Notes under the pieces: generated by a model
Database searches by the model: none
What the model saw: the letters and a program-made list of their open reading frames with translations, nothing else
Told to the model about the DNA's origin: nothing
Made by a program: the position numbers and the translations under genes
In this document: piece after piece, positions 1 through 10,330 of the stretch
Layout: every line of letters begins with the position of its first letter
How positions within the stretch are numbered: the first letter of the stretch is position 1
Source of the DNA: Cunninghamia lanceolata
Taxonomy: Eukaryota; Streptophyta; Pinopsida; Cupressales; Cupressaceae
DNA: 64,000 nt
Assembly (NCBI GenBank): GCA_027924645.1
Contig: BSBN01000334.1
Span: 3,968,001 to 4,032,000 of the forward strand
Direction of reading: 5' to 3'

Positions 1-1109
1 ATTTTGACCTTTTAAAGGTTCCTTATCAAACCTTAAAAATCAAGGTTAAGGAAATCAAAAGAATGTTGTGATGACCTTTATAGGGTTATTTTTTGACATT
101 TGGTCAACTCTACATCATTGGACAATTTTGAGGTCTCTTTGCAAGCCAAAGATGAAAAAGACAATTATTATAGCCTTATGATCTTTTGTAAAGGGTAGAA
201 ATTAAGTGAATTTATTATGTAAACCCTTTTCTTTTACATGAGAAGGAGGCAAAAAATATTGTATTTTTAACACTTATTAAGGGTAATATTCTATAAATTA
301 CCTTAATATTTGTTAAATAAAACCAAGAACATAATTATATCACTTATTAAGGTAAAACATGCATATGAATTACCCTTAATATTTGTTAAAATAATGTATT
401 TTTTCCCTCAAATCATGCAAAAGACTAATGTGGAAACAAAATGAGGTGGCAAACTCATGTTGGAGGTTACTTCACTTCTATTCTTGACTTTGAGTCAAAC
501 TGGGCCAATTTTGGAGGTCGGTTTGGTCAAACACCTTGAGAGGAGGAGTTATGAGCTAAAATGGCTCAATTTGGAGTAGTTGTCGGCCCCTTTATTTAAG
601 AATTTTCCTCTTGCTCATCGAGCAACTAGGAGTTGACTTTTCCAACCTACTCATGCATCACTTGGAGTGTAGTTTGACAGGAGTTGATCTTCCCTTTGCA
701 TTTTGAGATAGATTTTTGTATTATAGGAGAAAAAGCTTATGCTTTTTTCTCAGTTCTTTCTTTTTCTCTTGCCTTTGCACATTGTAGAGACAGATTCAAA
801 CTGAGATATTTTCCCTTCATATGCAATCTAATACAAATGTAAAATGAAGTGCAATTGTTTGATCTGCAACCCACCATTATAATGATTGATGCAACAATGA
901 ACTGATGCCAAATAGGTACCCCTCAATTGTGTAATGTTCAATAAGTGATATTGCAGATTCATTAAATAACTGATGTTGTGCTTTGACCTTATTTGCCATC
1001 GATCCATCATTACAAAAGGTCGCTCCCTAAGTTGCAGCGCGTCTCTTAAGAAATGATGTGCCTCTTTATTATACTTGCAATATGAAACAAAAGCCTTTAG
1101 AGGTCGCAC
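1..1109. other. AT-rich sequence without a recognised gene
   Basis: I see no convincing coding region, RNA gene or element boundary here. At about 270-320 and 341-392 there is an imperfect duplication (period about 71 bp). Each copy starts with CACTTATTAAGG and ends with CTTAATATTTGTTAAA, and each can fold back because AAGGGTAAT-like and ATTACCCTT-like words face each other. The part next to 1110 may include the decayed 3' end of the ARM-repeat pseudogene that follows. Confidence 0.4.
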
Positions 1110-1810
1110 CCTAATGACCCAGCCTCTGAACACTCTTGGATATACACGAAGATGTCTTAGCTCGAATTCATGGATTTTTATGTTTAACATAGGGCTGCAA
1201 CTTATGCACCAATAGATTAGGAGAAATACACGTGGTCATCATAATCACTGCTTTTCAGCTGCCTCGGCTACAAACCGCTTATCTTAGCAAGCCCTCAAAA
1301 AGTTGCAAAAGAAGAGGGTCAAGTTAATCTATCATTTGATCCTGATATGCTTTGAGAAGGTCTGATGATGCCATAATTGCAGTTTTACAGAGAGCACTTC
1401 TTGAATTATTCATCGATTTTAACTATCAAGGTGATTTCATTGGCCAATATTGGAAACATGGCCTCCTTATGAAAAATTGATAGCAGTCGCACATGAATTA
1501 ATGACTCACAAACCATAAGCCAGTCCTTAGAGTCAAGCTTGTCTAACAGTGCAAGATGAGCATCCACATCTTCGAGGTCATTCAAGTTCTCAGATTTGAG
1601 ATACTCGATTTCAGGATAGACTACCTCTGGTACTGCATCCATGAGTTTAGCAGCTTCAAGGTCCTGACTTGAGTTCTTTGAGTTCTGCATGTCCATATTC
1701 TTATTATTGTTCACACTTAAAGACTTTCCAATGCTTCCTTTACTAGAATTGCCAGCTTTTCTGTCCAACAAAGGTGATGCATTGTGATCCCGGAGAGCTT
1801 TTCCAGACAT
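1110..1810 (-). pseudogene. ARM/TOG-repeat protein pseudogene, apparently a processed copy
   Basis: Reading the minus strand from an ATG at 1810, the first 134 codons are open and acidic. They include DVDAHLALLDKLDSKDW and the CESL...RRLSIFHKEAM-type helix typical of plant ARM/TOG-repeat proteins (the Arabidopsis At4g15830 group, recalled from memory). After a frameshift near 1406-1410 the same protein resumes with RSALCKTAIMASSDLLKAYQ, then KLQPYVKHKNP, and ends near SVQRLG at about 1115. At least four in-frame stops interrupt it, several at codons that should be CAA, CGA or TGG. No intron separates the segments, so a retroposed copy is the simplest reading, although I see no clear poly(A) tail. 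The intact protein would be a helical-repeat scaffold, possibly microtubule-related. The family assignment is by recognition only. Confidence 0.6.
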
Positions 1811-2121
1811 CTATGCTAGTTGTGTACCAGACTAAAGCCTTAAGAGCAATGTGAAACGGGGCTTGGGATTTGGTGTCTGTACTCTTCTCATGCTTGTTTC
1901 ATTTTCATGGAGCGCCATGCATTGAGAGGCTTGCACCATATCATTATCTGAAGCTTACGATCATTCTTTGGATCTTTGGCCGAGGCTTACTAAAAGAGAA
2001 TCTGCATCCTTTATGAAGAATAATAGAAACAAAAATTGACAAAAAAGAACCATAAACCCTATCAAACTGCCCTGCATCAAAATTTTCAAAATGGTGTGTA
2101 ATATTATGCAATACATGCATT
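1811..2121. other. Intergenic stretch between ARM pseudogene and tandem repeat array
   Basis: The minus-strand sequence just upstream of the ARM pseudogene may still be its decayed 5' part, because short codon-like runs continue to about 1930 with stops. Nothing else is recognisable. Confidence 0.3.
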
Positions 2122-3258
2122 AAATGGTTTCTTTTCAACACCACTAACAATATCATAATAGTTTTTCCATGTTCAATTTTTTTCAATTCTAATAACCCAA
2201 TCATAATTTTTTTTAGATTTTAGATTTCATACATGTCTTTCTTAGATTTTTTTCTATAGAACTATTTTACACAATTCTTATTTTACACAATTCTTTAGAT
2301 ATTATAGTGAACTATTTTTATCAATTGTATTTAAGCCTCTAACAAATGGTTGGTAAGAACTATGAAGAAATAAAAGAATTATTGGGAAATTTTTTTTACC
2401 ATTAATAGTTTTATCAATTACGAAGGGTTCATTTTTCTTTTCCCTTAATTTTGTCATTTATGAGGCATAAATTCTACCAAATTTGTAAGTTGCATATTTT
2501 ATTATTCTATTTGAAGACTAAGAATCCAAGTATAACCTACATTTTCATATATGTATCTTTTAGTATATTCCATAGTTCCACTTCACTTTGTTTTTTATGA
2601 CCGTCTTTAAAATTCTTTAGAAAGTGTAACCTTAATGATGTAGATGTTGTCTTGTCTATCTTTTCCCAACTTTCTTTCTCTTTTCTTGTACTAAATGGTT
2701 TCTTTTCAACACCACTCACAATATCATAACAATATTTCAATGTTAAAAATGTTTCCTATCCTATAACCCAATCATAAAATATTTTAGATTTTAGATTTTA
2801 CATGTCTTTCACACAATTTATTAGATTTTATAGTTTTATTGTTATCCGTTATATCTAAGCCTCTAACAAATGGTTGATAAGAACTAACAAGACTTAGAAG
2901 AATTATTGGCACAAAATATTTATGAATAATAGTTTTGTTAGGTGCAAAAAGTTTATTTTTCTTGTTCTTTAATTTTTTCAAATGAAGTTTGACTTCTACC
3001 AAATTTGCAAGTTTCATATTTCATAATTGTATGGGAGGACTAAGATTCCAAATATCATCTACATTTTCATCTGTATCTTTTAGTGTCTTCCACAATTTCA
3101 CTCCACTTTGTTTACGATGAACCTCTTTAAATAATTATTTAGACAATGTAAGCTTACTCCATAAAGATGTTGTCTTGTCTCTCTTTTCCCAACTTTCTTG
3201 GTCTTTTCTTGTATTAAAAGGTTTCTTTTCAAGACCACTCACAGTATCATAAAAAATT

Positions 3259-3276
3259 AAATGTTAGAAATGTTTC
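3259..3276. repeat. Left target-site duplication of the 2.4 kb LINE
   Basis: AAATGTTAGAAATGTTTC here is repeated exactly at 5682-5699 on the other side of the insertion. The length (18 bp) and its position beside a poly(A) tail fit target-primed reverse transcription. Confidence 0.85.
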
Positions 3277-5681
3277 AAAATGAAGGAATCAGAATGATGG
3301 GGAGCAGGATGGGAGTAAGAACCGAGGAAGGTGAAAATGGTGATGACGATGACTTAGATGAAAGGGACATCGAATGGGAGACTCTGAATAGGGTTCTCCT
3401 ATATCCTTTTATTTAAATTTTGGGCGCTAATGGGTAGTGGTTGAGTTGTACGCCACAAATTTTGGTACGAAGTAGTCTTGGGTTTAGCCCCCATGGTGGA
3501 TGTTGATGTTGGGTTCCTACTCTCTAGTTGGAAAGCCAGAGAGGGGCTTCTCCTCTTGGTATGGAGGAGGGTGCAGTTGTTGGATTTGAGCTCCTACTTC
3601 AGGGGAGGTTGTAGTAGTTAGTCTCCACCACTTTGTTTGGAAGCCCAGAGAGGTGTCTTGCATGGTCTGGTTACTCCCAGGATTTGATGTAGGCATTGGC
3701 AGTGGAGCTAGTGGTGAACGTGATGTTGGTGGTCACCATTAAGTTGATGGGAGTTTTTTTGATGGAGTTGTCGCAGATCAGTGTTGCACGGGGTGAGTAG
3801 AGTAGGCACGTTGGACATAGCATTGGATGCAGGTGAGAGCTTACTTGGGTATGGTGTCTGAGGGTGGTGAGTGGTGAGAGGAGTTTGAAGGAGCTACGTT
3901 GAAATAAAATCTATTGCGGTGGAAGGAAACTGTAGGTGAGGTGGTTGTCGGGAGAGGAGGAGGAGATATGGTGTTGGTGCTTGTAGTTGAGTCAGAGGTA
4001 GCCTATAGTGGTGGAGGAGCTAGCAGAGGAGTGTTGAAGGTTGAGGAGCTTTGGGTGGGATGGAGTTGGAATGGGCAATGAACTGGTATAGGGATATGGA
4101 TGGGTTGTTGGGGGTGATGTTGGCCCCTAAAACATGCAGATAGATAGGGAGACAGTCCAACATTGTAGACTTGTTGAGCACATGAAGGCGCTGGAGGATT
4201 TTAGACATGGTTCGCATAGTTTTTCTTTTGCAGGGTGCAAGGGGTATGGTGGCATTTGCAGCCGACGTCAAATTTTTTGAATGCTGGTGGAATTGGCCTC
4301 CTTATGGTGAGTGCTCTATATAAGCGTCTGAGAAGGATCCTTGATTTGGAGACTTCGGGGAAGTTTCCCATTATAGTGTGTTGGCCTCCCTGTGGTGAGG
4401 ATGTTATAGGTGCCAATGTCAGAGGTGGCATTGTTGGTGTCACGGGATTTGGGGGAACTAGACAAGGTGATGAACATGGTGTTGGCAGTAATGCATCCCT
4501 GTTTAAAGGTTGAAATAAAATCTGCACTAGTGGAGGGGCACTGTATGTTAGGTGGCTATTGGAATAGGAGGAGGCGATATGGTGGAGGTGCCTATAGTTG
4601 AGCCAGAGGTAGCTTGGAGTGGCGGAGGAGCCCGTGGAGGAGTGTTGAAGGTTGACGAGCTTTGCGTGGGACAAAGTTGGCGTGGGTAGTGAACTGGTAG
4701 TTGAGCCAGTGGTAACTTGTAGTGGCGGAGGAGCTGGTAGAGGAGTATTGAAGGTTGAGGAGCTTTGGGTGGGACAGAGTTGACATTTGTAGCTGACATC
4801 AAAGTTTTTGAATGTTGGTGGAGTTGGCCTCCCTACATGGTGAGTGTTGTAGAGGTGGGTGGAGCCGATCATGGAGAGTTGGTGGTTTGGTGTAGTTTTG
4901 GCCCATTTGTCAGCTCCTAAGCTTTAGGGGACCTTGGGGCTATGAGCCACGAATGGAGGTTGGAGATCTCAAGGGAGCTGTAGGGAGACCCAACCTTAGA
5001 GGTGGCTCTAATGGTGCCATGAAGAGGCACTGACAGATGCTCGTGGTAGGGTTTCTTTGTCTCTGGTGGAGTGGTTGACGTGGAGCTAAAGAGGTCTGTG
5101 GTGGTGCTTACTTTTTGTGGTGGAGCTGGCTCTTTTCTGGTGGCAGAAGCATTCTAGGTGTGACGATAGGTGGTTGTGATGTTTTTCTATGGTGGTCTTG
5201 GAGTTGACTGTTGACCAAATGGTAGTAATGGCAGCTATTGAGGATTTTCAAATCTCAATAAGTATGATTTTGCGCATATCTGCCCCAAGACAGTCACATC
5301 AGTGATAAAATGTTGTCATTTGTTCCCAACAGGCTGATCCTTGATGCATCCTGTCATTTATTCCTGCCGGGACAGTTGGCATATGTTGTGGGGTAGCTTT
5401 TTTAATGTCTTTACATTGTTTGGCTCCTCTGAATGAGAGTTGAGCCACTTTTGGGAAACTTTTATGGCTATGTTTGTGGTATTTTATTTTTGGATATTTA
5501 TCTATCATCTGGGTTTTTCAACTTCATTCCCCGAGGACCACTTTTTAAATGTTTGTTGGGACGCTTCTTTATAATTCGGTTGGGTTTTATTGGCCGATGT
5601 GCCTTTTTTCCTTTGGGCCCCCTTTGTATTTTTTTATTTCATTTACATATATTGGTATGGGTGCTTTGCACCTTTTAAAAA
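3277..5681 (+). mobile_element. LINE-type non-LTR retrotransposon copy, 5'-truncated or degenerate
   Basis: A 2.4 kb insertion with an exact 18-bp target duplication and a terminal A-run after GGTGCTTTGCACCTTTT. The same 3' terminal word (TATGGGTGCTTTGCAC) ends the LINE at 12.2-15.55 kb, so the two belong to related families. The body is unusually G-rich for this window and has no long intact frame. Near the start, an acidic stretch with GENGDDDDLDERD is followed by stops. The middle carries three copies of a roughly 80-bp segment (about 3978-4060, 4597-4675 and 4697-4775). On the plus strand these encode a repeated peptide of the form VVEPEV-x-SGGGA-x-RGVLKVEELWVG. No reverse transcriptase or endonuclease motif is visible. 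The long minus-strand frames here are proline/serine-rich mirrors of the G-rich strand and are not called. Confidence 0.75.
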
Positions 5682-5699
5682 AAATGTTAGAAATGTTTC
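5682..5699. repeat. Right target-site duplication of the 2.4 kb LINE
   Basis: Exact second copy of the 18-bp word at 3259-3276, immediately after the A-run. The interrupted tandem unit resumes directly behind it. Confidence 0.85.
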
Positions 5700-6450
5700 C
5701 AATCTCGCAACGCAATCCTAGTATTTTTCAAATTTTAAATTTTATACAACTCTTTCACACAATATACAAGTCTTTCATACAATTCTTTAGATTTTATAGT
5801 TTTATGCTGATCAATTATGTCCAATCCTCTAACAAACGGTTGATAAGAATTAAGAGGCATTAAAGAAATATTGACACAAAATCTGTCATTAATAGTTTTA
5901 CCAACTATAGAGAGTTTATTTTTCTTTTCCTTTAATTTTGTCAAATGATGTATGACTTTTACCAAACTTACATGTTTCATATTTTATAATTTTATGAGAA
6001 GACTAAGAATCCAAATATCACCTACATTTTCATATGTATCTTTTAATATCTTGGCACACTTCCACTCCACTATCTTTATGATGAATCTCTTTAAATACTT
6101 CTTTAGAGAGTGTAAGCTTAATCCATGAAAATGTTGTGTTGTCTCTCTTTTCCCAAGTTTATTGATGTTTTCTTGTATTAAATGATCATAACAAATTTTT
6201 CAATGTTAAAATTTTTTCAATCTCACAATCCAATCATAATATTTTTTGTCTTTTAAATTTTATATAAATCTTTCACACATTTCTTTAGATTTTTTTAATT
6301 TTATATTTATGAACTGTGTCTAAACCTTAACAAATAGTCGATAAGAACTAAGAAGACTTACACGAATTATTGGCACAAAATCTTTATCATTAATAGTCTT
6401 ACCAATTGGGGAACGTTCATTTTCCTTTTTCCTCTAATGTTGTCAAATGA

Positions 6451-6910
6451 AGTTCAGCTGATTAAAACTCTCCCCTGTTTCTTCTTATCTGTCTTCATAT
6501 TAATTCTCGGGTGTTATTTCTTCTTCATTTCAAAAAAATAAGGCCTACTCTAAAAAAGCTGTTTCTGGAGGCGACAGCCAAACCGACCGAATCTCTGCCA
6601 TCAGCTTACGTTTCAACAAGTGGGTCAAATCTATTTAACAGGTTTTAATGAAACTTGTACTTTACTGTTTGTATGGTTTCAAAGGACGGCAACTCCAGGA
6701 ATCCCGCCGCCTATGATGCGTCTCGTTACCCACAAACATTGTTGACTCTATTTTAAAATTAAATCTTGACAGCAAACCGCACTAAGATTCCAGAGAGAAA
6801 AATCATAAGTAAATGATATAATTCCTCCGTTTCTGTGATATCATACTCCGGATTATTTTCTCTACGAGGAAAGCAGGAATCCTGTAATTGAGCACCAGGC
6901 GAAGGCGACC
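6451..6910 (+). promoter_or_regulatory. Presumed promoter and 5' leader of the GRAS gene
   Basis: About 460 bp separate the decayed repeat array from the GRAS start codon. TATTTAA near 6633 and TATTTTAAA near 6749 are possible TATA elements. The start context is GCGACCATGG, close to a favourable plant initiation context. No upstream ATG-led frame of note overlaps the start. The promoter call rests on position only. Confidence 0.4.
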
Positions 6911-8362
6911 ATGGCTGAGAGCTTTGCTTTGTCTGGTTATCAAAATATTCAATCTTCAGAAATCTACCAGGACGATCAGACAGTGCTGAATAAAGGTGCG
7001 CCTGAATATATAATGGAAGGGCAGTTAGATGAATTTTCATTAGCACACTATGAATTTCCTCCTTCTTTCGACGGCAAAATGCCCACAAATATGAAGGCTT
7101 TGTCATCTCACGAAATCGTAGAACTGGCGGGCACGCGGTACATGAAAGGCTTTGCTTATGGCGGCTTGGACTCTTACTTTGTCACTCCTGCTCTGGCAAC
7201 CGAAGACCAGCACGGGCTAGAATTGGCTCACCTTCTCTTCACCTCTGCAGATATGATAAGCAACAAGCAATATGATCAAGCAGCCAAGCTGGTGATGCAA
7301 TGTCGAAACTTCTCTTCGCAGTCTGGAAACCCCATACAGAGGATCTGCTATTATTTTTCCGGGGCGCTGCAGGAAAGAATCGATCGCCAGACCTACGACG
7401 GGTTAAGGAATCCTCTAAAACTAACCCTCGATGTTGCCGACAATTGCAAGAGTGGTTATAATAGAACCGAGGTTAATAGCTTGATCGCGTTTTCTAATAG
7501 AGTTCTCCTGTATGTGAAACTGGTGCAATTAACGGCTGTGCAGGCAATCATAGAGTCAGTGGCAGATGCAAGCAAAATTCATGTTATAGATCTGGAGACT
7601 CGAACTGGGTGCCAGTGGTCGGTGCTGATGCAGAGTCTTGCCGTGAGACCTACTTCCGATTCGCTCAAGCTTCTCAGGATCACATCAGTTGGAACGAGTT
7701 GGGAAGAACTGAAAGAGAATGGAAGAAGACTTCACGAGTTCGCTAACTCCTTGGCGCTTCCGTTTTCCTACAGGATGGTGCAGATCTCAAGTATGGAGGA
7801 GATTCACGAAGGTTTATTCAATGTTGAACCTGGCGAGACGGTTGCAGTGTATGTTCCCAATGTTTTTCAAAGACTGTTATATAAGCGGACTCTTCTGGAG
7901 AGTGTTGTGGATGTTCTAAAGAAATTGAGGCCCCGAATAATGGTGAATATAGAAGTTGAAGCTGCCCACAACTCTCCTTGTTTTAACAAACGATTCATCG
8001 AGCTACTTTTCCATAGCAGTGCTTGTTTTGACTCCTTGGATGTGATCATGCCAGATAGACATGATACTAAAAGGATCAGGTATGAAGAAATATTCTGTGG
8101 GAGCGCGATAAGGAATATCATAGCATGTGAGATGAACGATAGAAGAATCAGACATGTTAAAACTGATGTTTGGAGATGTTTTTTCAGACACAAGGGCTTG
8201 AAGGAACTGAGTTTCAGCTATCAGGCTTGGTATCAGGCCAGATTATTGCTGGAACAGTTTCCTCACGGAGACTGTTATACTCTTGAGGCCAATGGATCTG
8301 CCATAATATTTGGGTGGAAAGGAACCCCAGTACAAGCAGTAACTGCATGGACTTGTAACTGA
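6911..8362 (+). CDS. GRAS-family transcription regulator (SCARECROW/DELLA-like superfamily), single exon
   Basis: An intact 483-codon frame without introns, as is usual for GRAS genes. The GRAS domain fills residues ~101-483. The first leucine-heptad region is at ~103-156 (ELAHLLFTSADMI...). The VHIID block is at ~223-229 as IHVIDLE, and the second heptad region with a RLHEFANSL segment is at ~273-282. The PFYRE-type block is at ~341-381 (MVNIEVEAAHNSP, ACFDSLDVIMP). The SAW block runs from ~421 to the end with W421, W439, W469 and the terminal AWTCN. The N-terminus (~100 residues) has no DELLA or TVHYNP motif, so a gibberellin-degradable DELLA role is not supported. A short ELAGTRYM segment at ~71-78 may be a subgroup mark. 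GRAS proteins act in the nucleus as transcriptional co-regulators. The divergence from the common HVIDFD form and the lack of N-terminal motifs leave the subfamily open. It is the only clearly functional gene in the window. Confidence 0.93.
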   Translation: MAESFALSGYQNIQSSEIYQDDQTVLNKGAPEYIMEGQLDEFSLAHYEFPPSFDGKMPTNMKALSSHEIVELAGTRYMKGFAYGGLDSYFVTPALATEDQHGLELAHLLFTSADMISNKQYDQAAKLVMQCRNFSSQSGNPIQRICYYFSGALQERIDRQTYDGLRNPLKLTLDVADNCKSGYNRTEVNSLIAFSNRVLLYVKLVQLTAVQAIIESVADASKIHVIDLETRTGCQWSVLMQSLAVRPTSDSLKLLRITSVGTSWEELKENGRRLHEFANSLALPFSYRMVQISSMEEIHEGLFNVEPGETVAVYVPNVFQRLLYKRTLLESVVDVLKKLRPRIMVNIEVEAAHNSPCFNKRFIELLFHSSACFDSLDVIMPDRHDTKRIRYEEIFCGSAIRNIIACEMNDRRIRHVKTDVWRCFFRHKGLKELSFSYQAWYQARLLLEQFPHGDCYTLEANGSAIIFGWKGTPVQAVTAWTCN

Positions 8363-8880
8363 TTGTAGGCTGACTTTTAAATGTAACGGCTTGGTTACTG
8401 ATTTAATGGTTTGTTAGTGTTGCTATTTATGATCTTTATAGCGTCTCTACTTAGTGATTGACCCTAATCTTGTTAGCTAGTCAGTTTCTTTTTAATCTTG
8501 TTGCTCTTGTCTTAGTATAGTTTTAATAATATCAACCCCTAAATCAGCCTAATGGATTTCTCTCGATTGAAAACTCAATATTGTGAATTGTCGTGATTGT
8601 TAAGGTCTTAAATGATTGTTCTTTGATTCACCTTTTGGATGTGAAACTTACTTATTTTTGAACCTAGCTAAAAACTATTATATCTTGTAAACCTATTATA
8701 TCTTGTATAAGTAACATTGCATCATTATCGATTTTTATAATTGTTGTCTTACTAAATGGTTTATAGTTGAATTATGTGTTCTATGTGATGTGGGGTAGCG
8801 TTAAGTTATGAGATAATTCTGATATTGCTAGAAGATGTCACTGTAATGTTTATATAAGTAAGAATAAGATTACATTATGT
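8363..8880 (+). other. 3' flank of the GRAS gene
   Basis: AT-rich sequence with AATAAT words near 8525 that could serve in 3'-end formation. It probably includes the 3' UTR. Beyond about 8600 I see nothing recognisable until the retroelement remnant begins. Confidence 0.4.
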
Positions 8881-10330
8881 CGAGATTATGGCTCAATGTG
8901 GCATAGTCAAATGTACATATTATTGGAGCACTCAACATGGGGATGAATTTTGTCCTCATTTCTCTCACGCTATCTTTTCACTGTTTTGTAAGATTGCAAA
9001 ACAACCTAATGCTATCGTCTTTCAAGATCCACCACATTGGGATGTATATCTACCCGACATTTTGTGTCTTTTTGTAGAATCCCACATTGCAGATCTGGAC
9101 AACACTATTGAGGACATTTGTCTTCTCTTCGATCCCAGCTTCATTGAAGTTGCATCAGCCTTGTCTTCTTAAGATATTCTTGCTCATGCCTTGCCTACTT
9201 CAGTTTCTATAGTGACAATATCAGATTCTTATGGTTCTAGTTATCACCATACATCTATGGTTCATGTGGTCCCTATTAGAGAATCTTCTATGATACCTGA
9301 TTCATCCTATCAGCATTGGTCACACATCAACTTTGGCTTGGAGATCCTTGAGCATTCCTTGAAGACATTATGGGCATCATGTACATCTTTGGATCTTGTG
9401 CATAATTTAGAGACCTTTATACTTCTTTTTGTATGTTCCTATTCAGAATGGGAAGATTCTATGCACACTTCTGTGGTACTCTTTCTTCCTAAGGGGAGAA
9501 ACATTGTTCAGCATTCACGAATGATCTTCAGTATTCAGTGTTGCGCATCTATCAACACTACATGAGGTATTTTGAGGGGAGGCTGCATGGTTAGTCTTCT
9601 CATCTCAGTTTTGGGAGGATCCATTTCTTCTCATGGAGTTCTTTACTTCACATTTTCTAGGGGGATCACATTGAGCTTCTCATCTTTTCTCTCCTATGGG
9701 GGGATATCTATTGTACTTTAGTGTTAGAAGTAGTCCTTGGGGGGTCATGTATAGTACTCCTTCTATCTTTCTTCTTCACTTGTACACTTCTATTTGTACC
9801 ATTTCTCTTTTGGAGGAATGTTTTTTTCCCACAGGGTTTTCTTTCTTTCTCCACTTTATGAGAAATTCATTTGTACATGGGTACCTAAAATGGCCTAATA
9901 GCTAGGACCCATCTTTGTATTCTCCCTAAGTTGTACTTAAGGGGGGGTGTTAGTGTAAATAGTGTCATTATCTAACTAGTTTAGATATCTCCTCTTTGAA
10001 GGTTTGACATATTCACACATCGGCTTAAGTTTACTTAGTCTTTTAGGAGTTTGTCTCATTTCGACATGTGTACACACACATGTGAGACACCTATTTTATT
10101 TTGGCTTGCCACTTGCCCTCACACATGTCATTTGAGTAGACAAGTGTTGCACCTTTGGAGGGTTGCTAAGTTGTTGTATATGACCTTCTCACCTCAACTT
10201 GCTTGCCTATTTAAGCAAGGTTCTATGTACATAATCTTCATCTCTTGAATATCAAATTTGGCTTTTTGTGCTCATGCTTTGTAGAAATTTATCTTCTTTT
10301 TCATTTGTTGATCTTGGCTAATTCAAACAC
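8881..10330 (+). mobile_element. Truncated non-autonomous LTR element with 3' LTR, relative of the element at 18242-21464
   Basis: The 3' end is well marked: a purine tract AAGGGGGGG at 9939-9947, then an LTR starting TGTTAGTGTAAATAG at 9948 and continuing to roughly 10330, where the end is uncertain. Upstream, two frames (8888-9172 and 9191-9565) are separated by one stop. They encode LFVESHIADLDNTIEDICLL, which matches LFVESHISNLEDTFEGISLL in the minus-strand element at 18933-19235. No gag, protease, RT or integrase motif is visible, so this is a 5'-truncated copy of a non-autonomous family. The exact 5' limit is not visible. Confidence 0.6.
9948..10330 (+). repeat. 3' LTR of the truncated element (right end approximate)
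   Basis: It begins with TGTTAG directly after the polypurine tract, like the LTR of the minus-strand relative (TGTTAGAGTAAATGC). The two LTRs then diverge, which suggests a sister subfamily. The right boundary near 10330 is a guess from a CA dinucleotide; no second LTR is present for comparison. Confidence 0.5.

Larger units (their letters stand above)
2122..6450. repeat. Tandem array of ~0.52-0.57 kb units, about 3.5 copies, interrupted by a LINE
   Basis: The landmark AAATGGTTTCTTTTCAACAC recurs at 2122, about 2693, about 3216 (AAAAGGTTTC variant) and about 6180 (decayed). This gives units of about 571 bp, 523 bp, a third unit split by the insertion at 3277-5681, and a truncated fourth ending near 6450. 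All units carry the same internal landmarks in order, for example CTCTAACAAATGGTTG and CTTTTCCCAACTTTCTT. On the minus strand each unit retains matching peptide stretches, such as SYQPFVRGLDI (near 2860 and 5840) and EKESWEKIDKTT or its relative (near 2660 and 3190). The units may therefore descend from a duplicated coding segment. I do not recognise the protein. Confidence 0.75.

Noticed and set aside
828..1190. 120-codon minus-strand frame as a separate gene
   Set aside because: Overlaps the 3' end of the ARM pseudogene in another frame; the real residual similarity is in the adjacent frame.
4201..4872. 223-codon minus-strand frame, Pro/Ser/Thr-rich
   Set aside because: Mirror of the G-rich LINE strand with repeated units. 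Composition explains the lack of stops, and no domain is recognisable.
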